Shown here: positions 12,861 through 23,949 of the stretch, one piece after another
Layout: each line of letters starts with the position of its first letter
Numbering within the stretch: position 1 is the stretch's first letter
Assembly: GCA_029532415.1 (NCBI GenBank)
Contig: JAQOTA010000027.1
Location: 372,001-436,000, forward strand
From: Marasmius tenuissimus
Lineage: Eukaryota > Basidiomycota > Agaricomycetes > Agaricales > Marasmiaceae
DNA length: 64,000 nt
Direction of reading: 5' to 3'
The notes under the pieces: model-generated
Told to the model about the DNA's origin: nothing
The model's database searches: none
What the model saw: only the letters and a program-made list of their open reading frames with translations
Translations under genes and position numbers: made by a program

Positions 12861-13033
12861 TTCTCAGCCCGCGGCGCTGGCTTACTGTGGTACTTATTTC
12901 TAGTCTGATCACTGTGATTCGTGTTCCACAATGTTCCACAGCCTACCTGCCTCTTTAGGTCAGATGTGTTTGATATTGACAAGCAACAACATGCATAGCC
13001 CCGCTTGGGCTTTCCCTTATCGATCCACTACGA

Positions 13034-15700
13034 TATGTCCTTTCCTGCTTCGCAACCCCGTGGTCAGCTAAGCTCTAGCGGAGATGATCTCGGGGTCGTG
13101 CACATAGGGAGGGACCAAAACGTCAATAGGGGTCCCGGGAGCCTCATCGTCAACAACGAGAACAAGATATTCCAGCAGACTCGGCCAATAAGATGGTATA
13201 TACAAGGGGACGAGGAGGAAGAGACAGAGTACGACCAGGTGAGTGATTTGTATTCTTTGCTTGCACCGAGCAGTGAAGGCTCATATGAGCTCAACATCCC
13301 AGTACGGCGAATACAGGCGTAGTGATATTCGTTTACTTCAACGCATCTGTCATGACAGGCTCAAGCCTAGATGGGATTGGAAGACAGGGAAGCTTGATTG
13401 GCGCCGTGATTGTGAACGAAGCATCTTTCTCGGGGAAGTCTTGTCAGGGGAAAAGAGAGGAACAATAGTGACTGTCGTGTCCTATCAAGGCCGCGATGCC
13501 TCAGAGGTATGAGCCATTGGTTCTAACGAGCAGCTGCGTACTGAACAAGCCAATAGGTGTGGAAAAGCAGCTTCCAGCGCCATGCCGAACTCCTGTAGGT
13601 CTCATATACCTTGGCTACAAGTCTGTGGAGAACTTGAACTCGAAGCCATATAGATGCCCGAGTATTGCTCACCTTCTTGCGCTCAACCGGTCTAAAAAGC
13701 CACAACTGATACTCTTGGACGGTAAGTAGTCTATCTGTCTACCAATGGCGGACAACTGATTCAAAGCTTCCTCCAGAACTTGTGCCCGCTGCAGTCTTCC
13801 GGAAAAATATAGGGATGTTAGCCATGATCCATCTCTGTGATTTGCGTGTAAGTAGCTAAATTGTAAAACAATCAGACAAATTGAATTGAACTATCTGTAG
13901 AGGCATTGGGGTTGTCGAGAGGAAGAGCTTTGGATAGACGGCGCAAGGGGAGTCATCTGTCGTGGTCCAGAGGGGCCGTATGAGAGAGGTTGGTCTTGGT
14001 GCTTCGAAGTGGATGAACCGGTCGCCACTGTAGACCTTCTCAAAGAAGATGTCTTGGTGCGCTACCTGGCGAGTTTCAAGGTGAAGGAGATAGATAGAGC
14101 CTTCATAGATGGGATAATGAAAGATGGGAAAACAGATGACGTATATGTGCCTGATTCGGTTAATCGGCCGACGGTGTTTTGCACTCCCATCGCCTGCGCA
14201 GATAACATCTGGGAGACGCTCGGCAACTGTCTTGTAGAGCCAAAGCTGTTGGGAAATGGATGGACAAGGTGAGCGTATCATAAATTACTACCTACTATGT
14301 GTCTGTCTGACTCTAGTAGACTCCGGCTCAATGGACACGCCAAACAGACTTCATTGTATTTGAGGTTGAATGTTTCGGTAGAATTGGTTTGGATATCGCA
14401 GGCGGAGAGTTTATTCCACACTCGTGGAATATCACTGGAAGAAGATCTCAGTGTTTACCGTGCGTTGTTTTTCTCGCTCCCTTCCCCACCACTGACATTG
14501 CCCAGAGCTAGTCATGCCTACGGCGACATTGACTGGCGAGCTTTCTGCATCCAAGGTTGAATGGGAACACCGACTGCGACAACCAATCTACCTTTTTCTC
14601 CATCCACCTTCTCTCAACACGCCCGAATGCACGACCTCCTCATTTCATTGCTGGTCTTTCTTTGAAAGTGGTCAGCCTCGTCTCCCACCCGAGGTCTGCA
14701 ATTTCCTCGGTCTTCCCATCGAGCTCAGGGCCTCTCCTTCTCAAACCTCATTCTTCTGGTCTACTTCCCGCTACAAGCTGATACACCAGTACCAACGCTG
14801 TCGAGGCTTTGACCCAGCCACTGCTAACTTTGCTCGACATCTTTATCGCACTCCCCTTCTTTTCCACCCTCTAGACGACTCGGACCGATTTGATATAGCA
14901 AATGACGGTGTGCTCGCGTCTCCTTCCTCTTACTGAGTTACGTACACTCGAATCTTACCTCGATCTAGATGGCTTCGAGACTCGCAAAAACCAAGAAGGG
15001 GACAAAAGCATCGGTGCATATAATTATCACGACCCTGACACATATGGTGAGTTCACTTCTGCCTAGCTATTGGCTTGGGCGATTCGAGTAACATTCTATC
15101 CAGAGGAATTCGCACAGACGCTGGACAGCGCAATGCTGAAGCTTTGGACAAACTACAAGCGCCGATTCGTGTTGAGTGAAGGTGAGTTTCTGATTCAGAA
15201 TCTATATGTACGAAATAGCTTTCTGATCTCCGATTGAATCAGACATTGTCATAGCGGAGAACACAGAGGAAGAACGACCACCGGACAACGGATCGAGAAT
15301 GTCCTCATCCAAGTCGTCTCACACACAATCTCATGAGCCCTGCGAAGGTCAGAAAGCGAGTTCGAGCATTTGTACAGAGCAATCTTACGACCCCACCACC
15401 CACGGTGAGTAGAATCTTGCCTCGACCTGGCGCCAGTCAGTCTTACTGAACGGTTGCTTGCGGCACAGTAGCCGGGGAAGAGGATCTCAGTCTCCTCACG
15501 ACAGGTAACCAAATATAGCGATGCAGTCGGCAGCACTCTCTGATTGATGTTCTTCCTAGTCTCGGGTCATCCTCATCCCCAAGTCCCAAGTACCCAGCTG
15601 AACGTTCATAGCATTTTCTTCAGGCCCGGTAAGTCGCGTAAACGCCACCCAAGTTGAATGTGCTGTCGCTAACGCAGCTATTCTTCAGCCGCCCGATTGA
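13034..15700 (+). CDS. B1: Gly/Asn-leader, kinase-like family protein
   Basis: Full-length relative of A1, about 650 residues, with introns at homologous positions. Exon 1 encodes HIGRDQNVN...GPGSLIVNNENK, then PIRWYIQGDEEEETEYDQ before GTGAGT. Next come YGEYRRSDIRLLQRICHD, VTVVSYQGRDASE, LLALNRSKKPQLILL, ELVPAAVF, and RHWGCREEELWIDGARGV near residue 195. The centre diverges from B2 right after CRGPEGPY: B1 has ERGWSWCFEVDE and lacks about five codons (FCTPIACADNIW against FCALTNTPIAVANTNIW). The tail is longer than in A genes, with an extra exon around NYHDPDTYEEF, and ends AILQPPD with TGA at 15,698-15,700. I chose the ATG at 13,034 because it aligns with B2. Function unknown; catalytic kinase motifs are absent. 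Confidence 0.8.
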
Positions 15701-16426
15701 GACCTGCAGAGACCCTTTCCCACTGCGCAAGATTCTTGAGCGAAGTCGGGTCCAGTGCTCATTCGCACACTGAGAAGAGGTGTTTGGTTATGCAAGAAGG
15801 TGGAGTATTGAGCATGCTGAAAGAGCTTCGGAGGGAGAGTTAGGCTTCGCATCCATGTTCTGGTTCAGAACGATTCTAGTTACACGACTGCCAACGACGG
15901 CCAACTCTGGTTTATTGCTGTTCGATCCTCCCATATCTGTTCGCTCTCTCTGTTTTACGTCGCATGGGCTATTGGACACGCGTTTCTGTCACCAATGTAG
16001 ATATCTATTGAGCGCCTGCAAGAGATTTCGATTATTATGAATCGACCGTTATGTATTACATTCTTCTTGGCCCCTTGCACCGGTCAATCAAGAGCGCGAT
16101 ACATATATCTATGAACCCGGCCTAAACTTGGATTGTCGACCAGATATGATCATATCGTAGTTGAATACAGCACACGTAAAACTGCTATCCCGAGCAATCA
16201 CCCAGTGTCACGGCGATACTCGATAAACATTCATCAATTCACGTCCATGTATGAGCGTAACGTTGGAGAGAATTAAATCAGGCATCGATGATATGGAGAA
16301 CTCGCCACGCACATATACAACTCACCATACGGGTGCTTGGATGCTCCCGTCCTACAGCCAAATCCAGAGGATCAAGCGTATCTTGTCGGATGTCCCGGGG
16401 ATACCGCAGAGTGGCAAGTCTAAGAG
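15701..16426. other. Spacer after B1
   Basis: Collinear with 38,380-39,143 after B2. It contains no gene I can support. It separates B1 from the convergent minus-strand gene D. Confidence 0.4.
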
Positions 16427-17235
16427 TCATGATGACAGCCGAGACGAGCTGGCATGGCCCGTGAACGAGTACAAGTGTCGAGGCACACGCGGTGCCCTGA
16501 GAAAGGACCTTGAACGTCCGAGATCAATGGAGGATGTCTTTCGGGACGGCAGAAGAGCGAACGGGGAGAGTATAGTCTCGAGCAGTTCGTAAGTTGACCC
16601 CAGTACTTCTACTCGCAACCGAGCGTGATTATAGCCAATTGAAGATTTTTGCCCAGAAGAACGAAAGACTAGAGGTCGAGCGGCCGCCGGCGACGAACCT
16701 AGGTAGGCCTGTTTGGGATCAGTCCCACCGAAGATGAACCAAATTGATGGTCTGGTAGCTCGTTCTTCATCGTTATTGCTTGTGCATTGGTAGATTCGGT
16801 GATATTTGACTCCGAAGTCAAAGGTTTGCAGAGGTGAGAGTATCCCCCAAACGGCTTTCTTTCGGGCCGAACTTGTACAGCTCACAACTGAAAACGGCTT
16901 GAATGTCGACCGTTGCCAGAGCTGAAGTTGGTTGAGGAGATTGGTTACTTGCTCGCATGGCTTTCCTCGGTCCCATTCAAATTCGTATTCACCAAAACAT
17001 TGGCGGCCTACAGCAAGAGATATGAGCGGAACTGCGAATAGAACAGAAGTCAATCACGTACCTGAAAGTTTGCCTCCGGTTTTTGCCAACGTCTCTCGTC
17101 TCCTTTGACTCCTGCCACGTCAACTACGACTGCACGGGCTTCGCTCTGCCGCACGTCTTGGGGTCCTTTTTGCGGCATTTCTTCGTTAAGCAGCGACGTT
17201 GCTTTATATTTGAGTCTTGTCCGTCTAGATGCCAT
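16427..17235 (-). pseudogene. Gene D, copy in block b1, disabled
   Basis: The start ATG (17,233-17,235) follows a pyrimidine-rich leader. Exon 1 encodes MASRRTRLKYKATSLLNEEM and ends PEANFQ at a GTACGT donor. Exon 2 encodes AANVLVNTNLNGTEESHAS; after a GTAACC...TTTTCAG intron follows CELYKFGPKESRLGDTLTSA. The next tryptophan codon of the 39-kb copy is TGA here (tca at 16,818-16,820 on +). A 10-bp difference (GATCAGGACT present only at 39.37 kb) also shifts the frame against the sister. The following open stretch (AYLGSSPAAARPLVFRSSGQ) ends at 16,427. No family recognised. Confidence 0.5.
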
Positions 17236-17785
17236 AGAAACTGTAGCTGATAGAGGTATATTGAGGCAGTTTTGGAGGGTGAGTTGGGTAGTCCACAACG
17301 GTGAGAGCCAAGGAAGAATAGGGAGAATACCGGAGTTCCAGTGCCTGGGTTACCGGATCCGGACCGGGCCAAAGCCAACGCTGATCAAGATCATTTCAAA
17401 TTTGCTTGTTGTCCGCAACCTCCACCAGCAACGAGCAAGCTGCCATGCATACCAGGTGCTACATTCTGACATGCACGCATGAACGGACTCAAAATTCATG
17501 ATCAACCATCTCTACCTTAACAGTGTAGCACTCAAGCGCTCGCGAGTTCTTCCTACCATGGCTGGTCTTTTCATCGCAAGAGCAACCGATCCTCAGCTCA
17601 CTGGCCGAGAACTACAGTCTGCGAAATGCTATAGATCTTCCTTGTTACATTCCACCGATTAGCTCAAACCTGACTGACTTAGGGACAAACCTTCGGGTAT
17701 TCTCATCAGAACTGGGCGGATACCTCGCCTCAATCCGAGATAATTCCCGTTCACATATTGACTAGCCCCAAATGGTTTCAGTCTC

Positions 17786-18054
17786 ATGAGAACTCAAGCT
17801 GGTACGCTGTCTGACTCTGATGCCCCAGCGATAAATTTTAACGCACCCCAATACGGTAAGGATACGTGTTGATGGTTTTTTGGTTAGGTATTAGGACTCA
17901 GGAGATTCTCGTCGGCGTTGAGCATAGTCTGCAAGTAGCAAACGAATGGGACGAGGCTCTCGGCGATCATACCGGTACGAGAATTCCTTTTTATGATCAA
18001 TACCAGTGTTGATGCGTATCGCTAGTGCTCGACTGGCGTTCAGAGGCGCCATAA
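17786..18054 (+). CDS. Gene K, small protein or C-terminal exons, copy 1
   Basis: From ATG 17,786 three exons join in frame through two short GT-AG introns: MRTQAGTLSDSDAPAINF...PQYG, then IRTQEILVGVEHSLQVANE...LGDHT, then VLDWRSEAP and TAA at 18,052-18,054, about 61 residues. In the copy at 40.43-40.69 kb the start is ACG, the first donor is GC, and an in-frame deletion turns LVGVEHSLQ into FVEHSLQ. In-frame indels suggest past coding constraint. The ATG may be internal and these may be the last exons of a longer gene. Function unknown. Confidence 0.4.
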
Positions 18055-19288
18055 TGCTCCCTTCCGTTCGAGATGTTCGAAACTATCCACAAGACTCAAC
18101 ATGGAAATAACATCATTTGAATCCAACAGAACAAAAAGGACGCTTGGGAAGTTCGGACAAGGATCAAGGCTTTTTATTCAAACGGCCCTCGGGGTTCGGC
18201 GTAACGAAGAAATCCTTCCCATAAACGACCGCTGACCGCTGCGCTTTGGTCAGCCGGGCAATTGCGACACTAGCAGGGCGGTCTCCAGTGAATCAAGGCT
18301 GGAATAGACAACTTCCTTCGACGTCTATCTGGCTCACGAGCGGTTATGTTCAACTTGAACTTTTAAATTATGGTAGGAAGAATTGGAGATCCAAAGCAGA
18401 GGAATGTTGTAAAACATCAGCAAGTACGTCCATGTCCACCACTACCTTGATCCGTCGATGGCTCTAACCGCAATTTCTTAACGCAGGCTATGAATGACCG
18501 TTGGGTCGAAAGTAACGAGACTCGCTCGACTGAACCAGCGCTGAGCACTGCGAAAACCTTCCCCACATATATCTACTTTGAGTCATCATAAGTTCAGCTT
18601 GACGAAAATTCGGGTTAGAACTGATTCGGTGACATACGTCGGCAAAGTGCACGATTACGGTGGATACAGTTGCATCCCCACTCGGGCCTTTGGTGGTCTA
18701 GGACGGCGATAATTCGTGCTTCGAACTTCTGTTGTGAACCTGGGAGTCATAGGATGAAGGAGGATCTCGTCAGCGCCGGACACACCCGGAGACTCTTGCC
18801 TCAATTCTCGTTGGAATGTGGGCCCTCGGTCATGGAGGTACGTGATTCTTTGATTTAACATGAGTACTGACGTTTCTTACCGCTGCATCTCTCGGAAATA
18901 CTAGGCCTAATCACGCTCCTCAATGCGTGGGATCAGCTTATAGGATAACCGAAACCCGCTCATACTCTTTGCCCGACATCCGTTACACCTCAAGACGCGG
19001 CACAGCATGAACTTGGTAGTGACACTCATGAACGAGAACTCTGCCTTTACCAATGGTCATAGGCTCGAGGCTGGCCAGCCCGATCTACCAACAGCTCCGC
19101 AATAGCGGCACTCCGAACCTCAGAAGCGTTGTCTCCATTATGATCATACCTCGAACTCAGCGCCAGCATTCATCAGCTCACAAAAGTCGATGAAAACCGC
19201 GGGATCGTAGCAAGTAGATGTCACTCGACTCATTGTCAAAACCGCCATCTTATCCAACATCTACAGTGATTTCAACTCGAACTCACAC
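18055..19288. other. Spacer with decayed reading frames before gene E
   Basis: Collinear with 40.69-41.94 kb. A plus-strand stretch near 18,250-18,420 is a stop-interrupted copy of the open frame at 40,858-41,082 (AGIDNFLRRLSGSRAAMFNL there). Exon-like pieces near 18,900-19,020 (CVGSAYRITETRSYSLPD) are nearly identical in both copies. No complete gene is supported. Confidence 0.4.
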
Positions 19289-20072
19289 ATGCCTCCCTCC
19301 GAGCGTTATGAGACTATCACCTCCATCGAGCCCGATGTAAGTCGATCCCCAGACCCTCTACAGCGCACGGGTTGGGATCTTTGATGCCTACATCTCTGAA
19401 GGCGCCCGTCTCTTTTTGGATTTATGGGCTCTCACCTCATGCCCATGGCATTCTCGAGTCATCACAACGAACGTGCCTCCGAGTATCCTCATAGGCATCG
19501 ATCTGTTCACGTTCTCTCCACCGTTATCAAGTAACCATCGACTCGAGGTTCTGGGATGGTATTGTCTATGATATCATTCATGTTTGCCTCTTATACCGCC
19601 ACGATCCCGAAGTGAGCAACCTCTGGGTTGTTTTACACGACATTCACTCGTGTCGACCAGGAGGAGCCAACAGGAAAACCGATCAGTCCGCTAGCGTCTA
19701 TTTCAGGTTATACCTCCGTCGGGCGTTCGGCCCTTCTATGAGGTCGTCTTCCATTCATATAGGGCGTGGATTGGGCGTGTTTTCCGTTCGGAACAGAAAA
19801 CCGCGAACATTGATGTATTTTTAAACAAAGTTTCACGCTTGGGCTGGAATCTGCCGGTGTTGACTCCGCCACTCTACAGCAATGCCATCTTACACGTTGT
19901 TTCATCGTGGTTGAATGCCTGGCAGCAAATATCCGTCCAGGAAAAGTCTTGCACCCTCGAGAAGAGGAGAGGAGTCTGGGAACATATTCAACAGTTTAGG
20001 CTCGAGGGAAGTAACCTGTTCGACGTCGACATTAGGCTCGGCCTGTGTTCACAATATTTGAAACTGCGGTAG
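19289..20072 (+). CDS. Gene E, copy 2, best preserved
   Basis: Family not recognised. The last two exons are clear: FWDGIVYDIIHVCLLYRHDP before GTGAGC, then from 19,707 a 121-codon exon with VIPPSGVRPFYEVVFHSYRA, TANIDVFLNKVSRLGW, SWLNAWQQISVQEKS and EHIQQFRLEGSNLFDVDIRL, ending TAG 20,070-20,072. Start ATG 19,289 opens a short exon MPPSERYETITSIEPD. The exon joining it to the last two is uncertain; one possible acceptor is CCTCATAG near 19,491. The other two copies carry TGA where this one has TGC (VCLL), so this is the only copy without an obvious stop. It lies about 170 bp upstream of A2 on the same strand. Confidence 0.5.
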
Positions 20073-20244
20073 TGGTTCCTGAACACGCTCGGATTTCGCC
20101 GCTTTAAGGTTTCATATCAGCAATCAGTTAGACAATCGCGGTGTTGCGCACATGTGGGATAACATGCGGCCTTGGGCCTGAGCGTCGTAATATATATATG
20201 GCTGACGTTCTGTGTCTGCTGGTCCTTGAACCCACCACGACCTG

Positions 20245-22719
20245 ATGTGCGAACCTTCCTCCTTTTCCACCGCCAGTAACGGTGAACCAAGCTCTAGCAG
20301 CCTTGAACTCCAAATCGTGTCTAGTGGGAGGGATCACAACGTCAATAATGGTTCGGGAACATTGAATGTCCACAACAACACCAGCGTAATCCAGCAAGCG
20401 CAACGAATACAATGGCATATTCGAGGGACTGAGGAAGAGGAAGAGGAGTATGACCAGGTGAGTGACGATGTTGCGAGTTTTGGCTGTACTGAAGGCTTAC
20501 TCGAGTTGACTATTCCAGTACAACGAGTATAGACGTGGTGATATCCGGCTCCTTCGAAAAATTCATCATGAAATACTCACTGGTAAATGGGATCGGGAGA
20601 CGCGCCGATATGTTCCATTGGATTGCGAGCGAAGTGTTTGGCTTGGGGAGATTGTGTGCGGTGACATGAAAGGCACACTAGTCACTGTTGAGTGTTTTGA
20701 AGGCCTTAATGCCTCAGAGGTATGAATCGGCAGTTCTTCCGGGCAGTCGCTTACTGACCTCACCAAACAGAAATGGAAGAGCAGTTTCCGGCACTATGCA
20801 GTGAATTTGTACGTCTCACATCTATTGGTCCTGTTGAAGAGGGTATAAGTCTGAAGCCCGGTAGACTTGAGGATAGCGCCCACCTCGTAGGGCTTAACCG
20901 GTCAAAAATCCCGCAACTAATTCTCTTAGGCGGTAGGTAGCCTTATTGGCGGCCAATGGAGGATAACTAATTCATAGTTGACTTCAGAGCTTGTGCCCGC
21001 TGCGGTTTTTGCAAGGAGCTTAGGAGAGCTATGTTTGATGTATCTCTACGACGTATATGTGAGTAGCAAAGTCGTCAAAATGAACAAATCAACGAAACTA
21101 TTATAGATGCACTTTGGCTGCAGAGAGGGAGAGTTGTGGATGGATACTGGAAGAGGAGTCCTCTGTCGTGGTCCAAAGGGGCCAGCCCACCCGTATCATC
21201 TTGGCCTTGCCCATGGTGCAATAGAGAACCCGGTTGCGACTGCAGATGTTTTCAAGGAAGATGTATTGATTCGCTATTTGGCAAGTCAAAACTCGCAGCG
21301 GATGGATTGGGCGTTCATGCAGGGGATGTGGTTGGATTGGAGTGACGTATATGTGCCTGGATGGGTTGACCGGCCGACGGTGTTTTGCACTTTGACAAAC
21401 ACCCCCATCGCTGTCGCAAACAACGTCTGGTCCACCTCCAGCGACTCTCTCGAAGAGCGAAAGTTGTTGGGAAATGGATGTACGAGGTGAGTTCCCTGCG
21501 AACCACAGGCTACTTGGCCCAACTGACCGGAGTAATTGTAGATTTCGGCTCAAAGATGGACACACTACACATTTTGAGTTGCGGTTGAATCTCCGTGTGG
21601 ACGAGTGGGCTTGGCTGCCGCAGGCATCGAGTGTATTCCATGCCCGTGGAATACCGTTGGAAAAGAATCTCGGTGTTTTCGGTACGTCATTCTTTGTTTC
21701 CCTTTCCATCTCCTGACATTGCCCAGCGCTGGCCTGGCCTAGAGCGAAATCGGAAGGCGCAGTTTCTGAATCCGAGGACAAACGCAAACATCGACTTGAA
21801 GAGCCAATCTACCTTTTTTTCCGTCCACATTTTCGCAACCTACTCGATGGCGAGACCTCCAGCCTCCACCATTGGTCTTTCCAAGAAAGTGGTCAACCTC
21901 CTCTCTCACCAGAACTCTGTCGCAAGCTCGGCCTCCCCATTGAGCTCAAGCTTCACGGCACTCGCCTCAACTCACACTCCTGGAGAACCAATACATACAA
22001 ATTGATTCACCAGTACCAACTCTCCCGAGGTTTCGACCCCGCCACTATCGACTTCGCTCGACATATCGATTGTGATGATCATATTTTCCGCCCGATAAAC
22101 GACTCGAATCGATTTAAGATGGTACATGAAGGTGCGTTTACTTCTCATTCAGCTAGTCATTTCAATTAGTCTCAGAAATCCTGAAATATCTCCAGAATCC
22201 GCTCTCGTGAATTCAAGATGCGAGCCCCCTACCTCAGTGAATCACGTTGTTGACGACTTGCACCGGAGACCTATCGCTGAAGAAGGAGGGGTTGAGGACC
22301 GCATTCATACAGAACAGGTGGGTGTGCTCTCAACCCGTTCCTATTACCTGTCCCCTTATGCATCGCGCACACCTCATAGGATATTCATTTCAAGGACAAC
22401 AAAACTAGTAACAGGCGGACCGTTGAGGAAACCAATGCACGGCTTGACGGAATTGAAGATGAAGGGATCGAGCCACATGCAGAGAACCCGATGGGAGAAG
22501 GCCCCAGTCTCCGTACAACAGGTAACCACAGCACTACTATGCAGTCGCCAGCAGTCTCTGATAAATATTGCGATCCGGTCCCAGATCTTCCCCGCCCTCA
22601 ATCTTCAAGTACCCGACTCCACGCTCGAAGTAACTTCCTCAAGGCTGGTAAGTCGTGCAACGACCACCGATATTAAATCCATTGCCACTCACGCAGCTAA
22701 TCTTCAGGCACTCGATTGA
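20245..22719 (+). CDS. A2: Gly/Asn-leader, kinase-like family protein
   Basis: Full-length paralogue of A1 and A3 with the same intron positions, about 615 residues. Leader SGRDHNVNNGSGTLNVHNN, then IQWHIRGTEEEEEEYDQ; exon 2 starts YNEYRRGDIRLLRKIHHE. The conserved core ELWMDTGRGVLCRGP is followed by a variable stretch (AHPYHLGLAHGAIENP), then ADVFKEDVLIRYLASQNS and WVDRPTVFCTLTNTPIAVAN. The last exon reads ANLQALD and stops at 22,717-22,719, shorter than A1 and A3, which read on to LLFLAGG. All splice junctions I followed are GT-AG and stay in frame. Function unknown. Confidence 0.8.
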
Positions 22720-23100
22720 AGCTTACTTTTTCTCGCAGGGGGAGGTCCCTGAAGAAACTTTAGTCCGGGTGTCATTCATGCATTGAAGAAGGGAATTTGG
22801 ATATCAGGCCAAGGGGCGAGATACCGAACATAACAGAAGGTCTTCGGAGAGACATCCACGGGTACCAATCACGAATCTATGTAACATCTATCAGTATTAA
22901 ACACGTACAAGGGCCAGCCGTGAATCAGCCGCCCTGATTTCAGGCATAAACATCCCGATGTACACCTGAATGAGCCCTGCAGCTTGGATTCAGAAATTCG
23001 TATCATAGCCGAACGCTCAGATGAACAATACTACCCCGAATTGTCGTCTAGCGTAATGTCTTGACGCACAATAAGCATAGGCCTAAGAGAGTAGCGTCAG
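22720..23100. other. Spacer after A2
   Basis: Matches the sequence after A1 and A3; no gene is supported. Parts are nearly identical to 47.03-47.28 kb (AACATCTATCAGTATT.AACACGTACAAGGGCC). Confidence 0.4.
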
Positions 23101-23332
23101 AAGAAGGTCAACCAACCAACAAACATAAGCAAAACTCGTTACTCACGCAGATATGCACCCCGCCCCGGCCAAAAGACGTGCATCCATGCCCAAACTACCC
23201 AAAAGGGTCTAATCCCCCCCATCCTACATCCCAGTTGCGAGCAGCAAACTCACGCTCATATCGAGGGGCCGATGTTCTGGTTTCAGAGCAAGCTAGCGTG
23301 GCCCCTGAAGAAAAGCCTGCAGGAGATGTCGA

Positions 23333-23733
23333 TCATGATGACCGCCGGAGCGGAACAAGGAGTTGGCATGAGTGGGCTAGCATGAGTGTTGGTGTCCGAA
23401 GACCTATCCTCGGAGAAGGCTGCAAATGTCCGAGACCGTCAAATGGAGACTTTTGGGACGGTGATAGGGTAGACGAGTGTAGAGGTATTGCACTGAATAT
23501 TGCCGAATCGATGATGTTGCTGCGGCCAGATTTGCCCACCCGAATCCCAATTCCTTCCTTCCATCCGTAGTTTTGCTCCAGGTTGCGCGACACAGTCCGA
23601 CACCTCCTTCTTTCCCAACCAAAGCGTCCCCAGAACGATAAGAAGCCCATGAACCGCTGGTACCACTGCTCTTTGGTGTCTCTTCCAACATGCGCCTGTT
23701 CGATTCGTTGTGCCCGCATCCGACTCTCCTCAC
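23333..23733 (-). pseudogene. D-like minus-strand segment, block a copy 2
   Basis: Single-copy counterpart of the duplicated segment at 4.1-5.1 kb. Overlapping minus-strand open stretches include LPYHRPKSLHLTVSDICSLL and HSSTLSPSQKSPFDGLGHLQ, which line up with HSSTLPSSRKASFDSLG of copy 1. No start or full gene could be assembled. Confidence 0.3.
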
Positions 23734-23949
23734 CAGAGGTCCCTATCCAACTACGAGAAGCCCAACGGTGAAGCCCAGCCCGGCTCCTGCAGCAGAGACC
23801 GCTCGAATTCTCGAGTACGAGAGTACTGATACCTTCGACACCACAAAACGCTCCTCACAGGAGATAGACGACGTTGCGGCTCACTTTTGGGGCGGCGTTC
23901 ATCGTGGCCATCGAGGCTTAGAGTTGATTTCGCAAGCATTGGGGAGATG

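Larger units (their letters stand above)
11700..19121. repeat. Block b, copy 1 of 2 of the segmental duplication
   Basis: Collinear with about 34.5-41.78 kb over 7 kb: remnants I and H, gene B, minus-strand D, gene K and a shared tail that runs into block a. Stretches such as 12,300-12,540, 16,640-17,480 and 18,840-19,121 are almost identical to 35,000-35,240, 39,260-40,120 and 41,510-41,783, while the first 350 bp and parts of gene B are much more diverged. A worn third copy of the 17-kb part lies near 52.25-52.65 kb. Confidence 0.8.
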
